Source: Sediminispirochaeta sp. (lineage in GTDB: Bacteria > Spirochaetota > Spirochaetia > DSM-16054 > Sediminispirochaetaceae). Taken from it: 9,780 nucleotides of DNA. Numbering within the stretch: position 1 is the first letter of the stretch; the number at the start of each line of letters is the position of its first letter. The notes beneath the pieces are model-generated. The model had not been told where the DNA came from, searched no databases, and saw only the letters and a program-made list of their open reading frames with translations. The DNA is taken from assembly GCA_011046055.1 (NCBI GenBank), contig DSBN01000269.1:1-9780 (forward strand), given 5' to 3'. Below are positions 1-5,013 of this stretch, one piece after another. The position numbers and the translations under genes are program-made.

Positions 1-34
1 ATATTAGAATTCAAACATAAAAAGGGAGATATAT

Positions 35-1024
35 ATGGCAGACTTGCACACGTCATACCTGGGTATGACTCTTCCTAATCCGATTTTGGCCGGCAGCTCC
101 GGGCTCACCGGCAATCTCACCTCCTTAAAACATCTCGAGGAACACGGTATCGGCGGCGTCGTTCTGAAGTCGCTTTTCGAAGAACAGATTCTGCAGCAGA
201 TTCGTCGTGAAACCGACAAAGGCGGGGTGATCTACGGCTACGAGCAAATTGACGAGTACTTATCCTATTTTGAACGCAAGCATGAGATAGGCAAATACAT
301 GGAACTGATCACCCAGGCCAAAAATGAGCTCACTGTACCGGTGATCGCCAGCATCAACTGCGTTTCTGCCGCCGAGTGGCAGCAGATCGCCGCGCAAATC
401 GCCGAAGCAGGTGCAGACGCCCTGCAGCTGAATATGTTTATTCCTCCTTTTCTGCCCGATGTCGAGAGTTCGGATATAGAGAATGAGTATTTTGAAATCA
501 TCAAAAAGGTGAAATCGGTAGTTTCTATCCCCGTTACCGCCAAAATCGGTCCCTATTTCACCAGTATTTTGAGCTTCAGTAAAAAGCTGCTGGCCGCCGG
601 CGCCGACGGCTTGGTGCTCTTCAACCGGTATTACTCCACTGATTTTGATATTGAAACCCTGAGCACCAAGGTCGGCGACTATTTCAGTCAAGCGGGGGAG
701 TACTCCCTGCCCCTGCGCTGGACCGCTTTGCTGCACGACCAGTTCTCAGCCCCGATTACCGCAGCCACTGGCATCCATGACGGCGATACTGCGATCAAAA
801 TGCTTTTGGCCGGCGCCAGTGCTATCGAAGTAGTTTCAGCGCTCTACAGCTACTCTTTGGAACGGATCGCGGAGATGAAGAGCCGTCTTGCGAATTGGAT
901 GGAGCAGAAGGGCTACGAAACCATAGATAACTTTAGGGGCCTAATGAGCCAGCAAAGATCCGCCGTGCCTGCAGAGTTCCAACGTGTTCAATATATGAAA
1001 AGCTACGGTGACCTGAAAGGATAA
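35..1024 (+). CDS. Dihydroorotate dehydrogenase-like FMN (beta/alpha)8-barrel protein
   Basis: This 329-residue soluble protein has the PyrD/COG0167 fold. Visible landmarks are the N-terminal LPNPILAGSSGLTG strand-loop (res 13-26), VPVIASIN (101-108), AGADALQLN (125-133), VTAKIGPYF with the flavin-side Lys at 170, and the C-terminal phosphate-binding pair ATGIHDG (244-250) and AGASAIEVVSALY (259-271). In true enzymes the catalytic loop reads N-x-S-C/S-P-N; here it is LNMFIPP (132-138), with no Cys or Ser at the base position, so pyrimidine synthesis is doubtful. No membrane segment or signal peptide is seen. The ATG is preceded by AGGGAG at 23-28, six bases upstream. The gene ends 21 bases before the Mrp-type run and could be co-transcribed. 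From memory, similar DHOD-like proteins in anaerobes sit near pyruvate:ferredoxin oxidoreductase genes; a redox role is only an inference. Fold assignment is confident, substrate unknown. Confidence 0.85.
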   Translation: MADLHTSYLGMTLPNPILAGSSGLTGNLTSLKHLEEHGIGGVVLKSLFEEQILQQIRRETDKGGVIYGYEQIDEYLSYFERKHEIGKYMELITQAKNELTVPVIASINCVSAAEWQQIAAQIAEAGADALQLNMFIPPFLPDVESSDIENEYFEIIKKVKSVVSIPVTAKIGPYFTSILSFSKKLLAAGADGLVLFNRYYSTDFDIETLSTKVGDYFSQAGEYSLPLRWTALLHDQFSAPITAATGIHDGDTAIKMLLAGASAIEVVSALYSYSLERIAEMKSRLANWMEQKGYETIDNFRGLMSQQRSAVPAEFQRVQYMKSYGDLKG

Positions 1025-1045
1025 GCCTCGAAGAAGGAGAATGAC

Positions 1046-1543
1046 ATGCGTCAAATCAAAGGTATCATACTGCTGACGATAGTTCTGACAGCGGTCTGGC
1101 TCTTACTGACCGGATCGTTTGCAGCCGAAGAGCTCATCGTTGGAGGTTTTGTATTGGCACTATCGCTGATACTGTTTCGGCGTTACTATGAGCTATTCGG
1201 GGGGCTGCGATTCAGCCTCAAAGCCTTGGCCCTTTTACCAGCGTACCTGATTCTGTTTGTATGGGAGCTCATCAAATCGAATATCGATGTAGCATCCCGC
1301 GTTTTGAGACCCTCACTGCCGATAAATCCGGGAATAGTAAAGGTCAAAACCGATCTGAAATCGGACGTCGGCAAACTCGTTTTGGCCAATTCCATCACCC
1401 TGACCCCGGGAACCCTCACCATCGACGTGGACGATGATTTTTTGTATATCCACTGGATCGATGTGAAAGACAGCAGTCCGGAGGCCGCGCAGACACGGAT
1501 CAGTAGAAGATTCGAAGGCCTATTAAAGGAGATTGTGGAATGA
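1046..1543 (+). CDS. mrpE: Na+/H+ antiporter subunit MrpE/MnhE-like (MbxA)
   Basis: A 165-residue membrane protein, the usual length for MnhE. It has an N-terminal hydrophobic region (res 6-22, then 28-46), a third segment (58-77) and a cytosolic C-terminal domain. Family motifs are WLLLTG (18-23), WELIKSNIDVASRVLRP (73-89) and ANSITLTPGTLTID (114-127). In Mrp antiporters and in the Mbh/Mbx complexes this subunit (MbhA/MbxA) belongs to the small-subunit ion-translocation part. The start follows AAGGAG at 1034-1039, six bases before the ATG. Its stop overlaps the next start in ATGA (1540-1543), so translation is likely coupled. It is the first gene of the Mrp-type block, the same position as mbhA/mbxA in archaeal operons. 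Confidence 0.93.
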   Translation: MRQIKGIILLTIVLTAVWLLLTGSFAAEELIVGGFVLALSLILFRRYYELFGGLRFSLKALALLPAYLILFVWELIKSNIDVASRVLRPSLPINPGIVKVKTDLKSDVGKLVLANSITLTPGTLTIDVDDDFLYIHWIDVKDSSPEAAQTRISRRFEGLLKEIVE

Positions 1544-1788
1544 TTTATATATCACTTGTTTTTCTTTCTCTGGCGATACTTTTTTCTCTGATCAGGCTAC
1601 TGAAAGGACCAACCAGTTTCGACCGTCTACTGGCCTCCGATACTCTGGCGATTATCACCTCCGGCCTCATCGTACTGGTCGCCTACCTGCTGGAGCGGGT
1701 CATTTATATGGACGTCTCCCTGGTCTATGCCCTCCTGGGTTTTGTGGGTGTGGTAGTAGTAGCCAGGTTTTTGGGAGGTGATGCGTAA
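1540..1788 (+). CDS. mrpF: Na+/H+ antiporter subunit MrpF/MnhF-like (MbxB)
   Basis: An 82-residue protein of three hydrophobic segments (about res 2-20, 34-51, 58-77). It has the MnhF signature GPTSFDRLLASDT (23-35), including the conserved Asp28 and Asp34, and an Asp58 at the start of the last helix. In Mrp, Mbh and Mbx complexes this small subunit packs with MrpE, MrpG and MrpC to form a cation path. AAAGGAG at 1525-1531 lies eight bases before the ATG, inside the end of mrpE. The alternative start at 1533 in a different frame gives no family match and is a shadow. The stop TAA shares one base with the ATG of mrpG (TAATG at 1786-1790). Confidence 0.92.
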   Translation: MIYISLVFLSLAILFSLIRLLKGPTSFDRLLASDTLAIITSGLIVLVAYLLERVIYMDVSLVYALLGFVGVVVVARFLGGDA

Positions 1789-2189
1789 TGGAGTTGCTCG
1801 GACATATTTTAATCCTAATCGGATCGATCTTCTCGCTTCTGGGAGCCTTCGGAATTCTCCGAATGCCCGACATCTATAACCGTCTGCAAGCCGGAACCAA
1901 GGCTACCACCCTGGGAGCGCTCTCTCTGATTCTTGGGGTCGGTCTCGCAAACCCCGCCTTTCTCGGCAAAAGCATTCTGCTGATCCTCTTTATCGTGCTC
2001 ACCAATCCGATCAGCAGTAGTACTATCGCCCGATCCGGACGTCGCGCCGATATCCCCATGTTGAAAAACGCCGTGGTGGACGCCTACGCCGAAAAGGTCG
2101 GAAAGACTCAGGCTGCAGCTGACAAGAAACGATCGAATAGAGCAGACGCGGACGACCCGCAGACTGCAGTGAAGGAGGCAAATGTATGA
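1788..2189 (+). CDS. mrpG: Na+/H+ antiporter subunit MrpG/MnhG-like (MbxC)
   Basis: A 133-residue protein with three hydrophobic stretches (res 3-24, 39-54, 61-78). The MnhG signatures are GILRMPDIYNRLQAGTKATT (22-41) and LTNPISSSTIARSGRRADIP (71-90). In the intact complex it is one of the small membrane subunits next to MrpE and MrpF. The core ends near residue 103. The last 30 residues are a hydrophilic Lys/Ala/Asp/Arg-rich tail (KVGKTQAAADKKRSNRAD onward) with no hydrophobic segment, probably cytosolic and disordered; MnhG proteins often vary here. GGGAGGTG at 1773-1780 is seven bases before the ATG. The end overlaps the next start as ATGA (2186-2189). Confidence 0.93.
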   Translation: MELLGHILILIGSIFSLLGAFGILRMPDIYNRLQAGTKATTLGALSLILGVGLANPAFLGKSILLILFIVLTNPISSSTIARSGRRADIPMLKNAVVDAYAEKVGKTQAAADKKRSNRADADDPQTAVKEANV

Positions 2190-2449
2190 GCTATGTGGTG
2201 CTTTTCTTAATGGGGGTTCTCCTCGTCGCGGCGGCTTCGATTCTGTTTCTCAAAACCCCAATCCAAGCTGTCATCGTGATGTCGGTAGTCAGTCTTATGG
2301 CTTCCATACTGTTTTTGTTCATCGCCGCGCCGGATGTGGCGATCACCGAAGCGGCCATCGGTTCGGCTATGACCACTATCATTTTTGTCATAGCCATTGA
2401 GAAAACTACCGGAAGCAGCTTCAACGAAAAAGGGGAAGGTGATGCGTAA
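2186..2449 (+). CDS. mbxD: MbhD-like / DUF4040 subunit (MrpA C-terminal-type domain)
   Basis: An 87-residue protein with three membrane segments (about res 4-21, 27-47, 52-71). It carries the DUF4040/MbhD core APDVAITEAAIGSAMTT (48-64) with conserved Asp50 and Glu55. In classic Mrp antiporters this domain is part of the C-terminal extension of the large MrpA subunit. In Mbh/Mbx complexes it is a separate gene, as here, and no MrpA-type NuoL domain precedes it. It is expected to lie in the interface that links the antiporter subunits to the small Mrp subunits. AAGGAGG at 2172-2178 is seven bases before the ATG; an ATG at 2182 is in another frame without family similarity. It overlaps the next gene by eight bases. 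Confidence 0.88.
   Translation: MSYVVLFLMGVLLVAAASILFLKTPIQAVIVMSVVSLMASILFLFIAAPDVAITEAAIGSAMTTIIFVIAIEKTTGSSFNEKGEGDA
2429..2439 (+). promoter_or_regulatory. Ribosome binding site deciding the start of the MbhE-MrpB gene
   Basis: The purine run AAAGGGGAAGG ends two bases before the ATG at 2442; its GGGG core (2432-2435) is six bases away. An in-frame ATG at 2397 lies deep in the upstream gene, lacks such a site, and would add 15 polar residues not matching the family. Start 2442 is therefore preferred. Confidence 0.6.
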
Positions 2450-3152
2450 AGTAGTGACTGGACTGCTCTTGGCGGGATTTCTCTTTTATGTCGGATCTCT
2501 ATTGGCGGGAATATTCCTCGTCGATGCACCGGAACAGCCCCGGATAGTGGGAAGCACCATCCTGGCCGGGGCCGAGGATGAAGCCGGTGCGGCCAACACG
2601 GTAACTTCCGTGGTGGTTCTCTACCGTGGATTCGATACATTGGGTGAGGTGACGGTGCTGTTTTTGGCGGCATCCGGTATAGCACTGCTTTTCGGACATG
2701 CCGGAAAGGCAAAAATAAAAAAAGGAAACGCCGGGCCGGGTTTTATCCTGCGCACCGGCGGACGACTGCTCTATCCCTTTTTCTTTCTGTTCGGGCTGTA
2801 TGTAATAATCCACGGGCATCTTTCTCCGGGAGGAGGGTTTCCGGGGGGAGTGATCGTGGCTACCGGTTTTTTTGTGGCTCTGCTGACCGGAGACCGGGTG
2901 AATATCCCGGAGGGCTGGTTCGCCTTGTGTGAAAGCTTGGCCGGAGTCGGTTTTATCGGGCTCGGGCTGGTGGGTCTTTTCGGCGAGGCTGGTTCATTCC
3001 TCGCACAGGTCTTTCCGCTCGGTGATTTCGGTAGTCTCGTGAGTGCCGGAATTATTCCCTTTATTTATGCGGTGATCGGTGTGAAAGTCGCCGCCGAACT
3101 ATCAGGTGCCGTAGGTCGGTTTTATACTTCGGACGAAGGGGAAACTCTATGA
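2442..3152 (+). CDS. mrpB: Fused MbhE-like + MrpB/MnhB-like membrane subunit
   Basis: A 236-residue protein joining two units that are separate genes in the Mbh hydrogenase operon. Residues 1-84 are MbhE-like (the end of MrpA in Mrp antiporters): one N-terminal helix (4-26), a short soluble loop, then NTVTSVVVLYRGFDTLGEVT (52-71) and a helix to 84. Residues 98-228 are MnhB: LLYPFFFLFGLYVIIHGH (109-126), the glycine-rich SPGGGFPGGVIVATGF (128-143), then further helices (166-182, 201-220). A Lys-rich linker (89-95) joins them. The start at 2442 is chosen over 2397 from the Shine-Dalgarno site and from where family similarity begins. It overlaps the upstream gene by eight bases and the downstream start by four (ATGA). 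Role: part of the H+/Na+ translocating membrane arm. Confidence 0.9.
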   Translation: MRKVVTGLLLAGFLFYVGSLLAGIFLVDAPEQPRIVGSTILAGAEDEAGAANTVTSVVVLYRGFDTLGEVTVLFLAASGIALLFGHAGKAKIKKGNAGPGFILRTGGRLLYPFFFLFGLYVIIHGHLSPGGGFPGGVIVATGFFVALLTGDRVNIPEGWFALCESLAGVGFIGLGLVGLFGEAGSFLAQVFPLGDFGSLVSAGIIPFIYAVIGVKVAAELSGAVGRFYTSDEGETL

Positions 3153-3514
3153 TGATACCTTTATCTATACACACAATATTGAATATCGGTTCCTTTGGGT
3201 TGCTTGTGATCGGATTGGCGATCATTTTCACCAAACGCAACCTGATCACGATGGTAATAGGTCTAAATGTGGCCGATGTCGGCGCAAATATCCTGTTGGT
3301 GAATGCGGGCTTTGTGAAGGACGGCACCGCTCCGATTTTTACCACCGCCGTGGGGAGTGCGCAGGCCATGTCGGATCCCGTTCCGCAGGCGCTTGTACTG
3401 ACCTCGATAGTCATCGGTTTCGGTATCACCGCTTTGGCGCTTGCCCTAATCGTAAAATTATACCGTAGGCGCACGACTCTCGATGTTTCTAAAATTAGGG
3501 GGCTCAAATGGTAA
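3149..3514 (+). CDS. mrpC: Na+/H+ antiporter subunit MrpC/MnhC-like, NuoK homologue (MbxG)
   Basis: A 121-residue protein with three membrane helices (about res 9-27, 33-52, 80-104). The MrpC signature is plain: GTAPIFTTA (59-67) and DPVPQALVLTSIVIGFGIT (76-94). It is homologous to NuoK of complex I and MbhG/MbxG, the small subunit contacting the MrpD-type antiporter subunit. Two tandem ATGs (3149, 3152) follow AAGGGGA at 3136-3142; 3149 has the better spacing (six bases) and overlaps the upstream stop as ATGA. The C-terminus is a short basic tail. The end overlaps mrpD by seven bases, so the pair is probably translationally coupled. Confidence 0.93.
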   Translation: MMIPLSIHTILNIGSFGLLVIGLAIIFTKRNLITMVIGLNVADVGANILLVNAGFVKDGTAPIFTTAVGSAQAMSDPVPQALVLTSIVIGFGITALALALIVKLYRRRTTLDVSKIRGLKW

Positions 3515-5004
3515 ATCCCATTATGCTTATACTGATCCCGCTGCTGACGGTTTTTCTCATCAATCTTGTCAATATCAAATGGCCCAAGTTTTCAGCGGGG
3601 CTCTCCTTTTTGGCAATCGCCTTGACCACCGGCATGGCCTTCACTCTCCTGCCGGAGGTAATGCAGGCACCCATTGAGGTGGTGATAGCTGGAACCAAAG
3701 CACCGATCGGCATCAACCTGCTTATAGGCCCACTCGGTCTCATGTTGAGCTTGATCATCCTTGTGACCAGTCTTTTGGTTTCGATGTATAGTTTTTCTTA
3801 TATCAGCGACGAGCGGAAGGGAATGTACTCGGGCCTCTTCCTGCTGCTGATTGTCGGATCTCTCGGAATGGTCATGACCGGCGATATTTTCAACCTTTTT
3901 GTTTTTTTCGAAATACTCTGTATCTCTTCCTATATTTTGGTGGCCTATCAGAGAAACGAACACTCCCTGGAAGCATCCATCAAATACTTGCTCCTCGGCT
4001 CGATCGGCTCGCTCTTTCTGCTGATTTCAATCGCGATTCTCTACCGTGGACTTGGGACTCTGAATATCGCCGATATCGCGGCCCGCGTCGGTGAGCTGCC
4101 ACCCTCAACCCGGATCGCGGCGGCGGCCTTTTTTACCATCGGTATCGGAGTTGAAGCGGCTATTTTCCCGCTCAACAGCTGGCTGCCGGATGCCCACTCT
4201 TCGGCCCCCTCGTCCATCAGCGCGATGCTCTCCGGCTTCGTGATCGAGGTGGCTTTGGTGGTGTTGATTAAAATAGTTTTCAGCCTCTTCGCCTTTGCGG
4301 CCCTCTTTTGGCTGCTGGCGGTGGTCGGGGTAGTGAGCCTCCTGATCGGTGAGTTCGCCGCGTATCGACAGGAGAACATCAAAAGAATGCTGGCCTATTC
4401 GAGTATCGGTCAGGTGGGACTCATTCTCTTCGCCCTGTCCCTCGGTACGGAAGCCGCTACGCGGGCGGCCTTCCTTCAGATTATCAACCATGCCGCCGCC
4501 AAGTCGGCGCTCTTTCTAGTCTCCGGCTACATGATCATCCGGACCGGCTCCTACCAGATTGCCGACTATCGTGGGATTGCCCGGAGGATGCCGGTGAGCG
4601 GCTTCGTCTTTTTTCTGGCAGTACTGTCGCTTGTGGGCGTCCCGCCCCTGTTCGGCTTCTTCAGCAAATTCAGCATCGTAATGGCCGCAGTGAGCAGCGG
4701 TTCCACCGGCGCGACAGTCTTGACCGGTCTTGTGCTTTTGGGGACGGTCGTGGAGGCAGCTTATTTCATCAGAGTCCTGCAGCATTTCTACCAGCGTGAG
4801 CCTGCGAAAGCGGTGACCGCCGCAAGGTCTGAGAGAGGCGCCGGCGCCGAAAGCAGTATAGAGGCACCGATAGCAGCCATGCTGCCGGTACTCGCCTTTG
4901 CGCTATTTTTGACCGGCGGGGTGCTGCTGTTGGGCAGCATTACCGGTTTAGCCGATGCCGCCGTGCAGGATTTATTTGCACGGCTTGTCAGTGTTCTGGC
5001 ATAA
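3508..5004 (+). CDS. mrpD: MrpD/MbhH-type proton-translocating antiporter-like subunit (MbxH)
   Basis: A 498-residue polytopic protein of the Proton_antipo_M family, close to the usual MrpD length, with about 14 hydrophobic segments. Features: TM5 GDIFNLFVFFEILCISSYIL with Glu135; the TM7 region GVEAAIFPLNSWLPDAHSSAP (214-234); the TM8 region IKRMLAYSSIGQVG (291-304); NHAAAKSALFLVSG with His328 and Lys332; and GVPPLFGFFSKF with Lys387. These match the charged central axis of MrpD and NuoL/M/N. Two deviations stand out. Residue 216 is Glu where the TM7 Lys is expected, and residue 223 is Asn where many homologues have His (PLHxWLPDAH). A soluble loop of about 25 residues (429-453) precedes the last helix. 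AGGGGG at 3497-3502 serves the start. The next gene is a second member of the same superfamily, a pairing known in Mbx complexes. Confidence 0.93.
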   Translation: MVNPIMLILIPLLTVFLINLVNIKWPKFSAGLSFLAIALTTGMAFTLLPEVMQAPIEVVIAGTKAPIGINLLIGPLGLMLSLIILVTSLLVSMYSFSYISDERKGMYSGLFLLLIVGSLGMVMTGDIFNLFVFFEILCISSYILVAYQRNEHSLEASIKYLLLGSIGSLFLLISIAILYRGLGTLNIADIAARVGELPPSTRIAAAAFFTIGIGVEAAIFPLNSWLPDAHSSAPSSISAMLSGFVIEVALVVLIKIVFSLFAFAALFWLLAVVGVVSLLIGEFAAYRQENIKRMLAYSSIGQVGLILFALSLGTEAATRAAFLQIINHAAAKSALFLVSGYMIIRTGSYQIADYRGIARRMPVSGFVFFLAVLSLVGVPPLFGFFSKFSIVMAAVSSGSTGATVLTGLVLLGTVVEAAYFIRVLQHFYQREPAKAVTAARSERGAGAESSIEAPIAAMLPVLAFALFLTGGVLLLGSITGLADAAVQDLFARLVSVLA

Positions 5005-5010
5005 GGAGGA
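5003..5010 (+). promoter_or_regulatory. Strong ribosome binding site before the second antiporter subunit
   Basis: AAGGAGGA begins inside the TAA stop of the MrpD-like gene and lies three bases before the ATG at 5014. The GGAGG core is four bases from the ATG, a short spacing, but it is the only credible start. It is one of the best matches to the Shine-Dalgarno consensus in the window and the only non-overlapping junction between 1540 and 7763. Confidence 0.6.
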
Positions 5011-5013
5011 TAC

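Noticed and set aside
1..34. Promoter or leader element upstream of the first gene
   Set aside because: The stretch is AT-rich but only 34 bases are present and no paired -35/-10 elements can be supported; only the AGGGAG ribosome site is clear.
260..736. Antisense open frame of 158 codons inside the DHOD-like gene
   Set aside because: The + strand frame has clear family motifs throughout; the antisense product has no recognisable motif and no credible ribosome site. It is a shadow of moderate-GC coding sequence.
1025..1045. Terminator between the DHOD-like gene and mrpE
   Set aside because: The 21-base gap has no inverted repeat or T-run; it holds a ribosome site only.
1046..5004. A stand-alone Mrp Na+/H+ antiporter operon
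   Set aside because: The MrpA NuoL-like domain is missing, DUF4040 is a separate gene, and the run continues without a break into NuoH, NuoB, NuoC and NuoD homologues.
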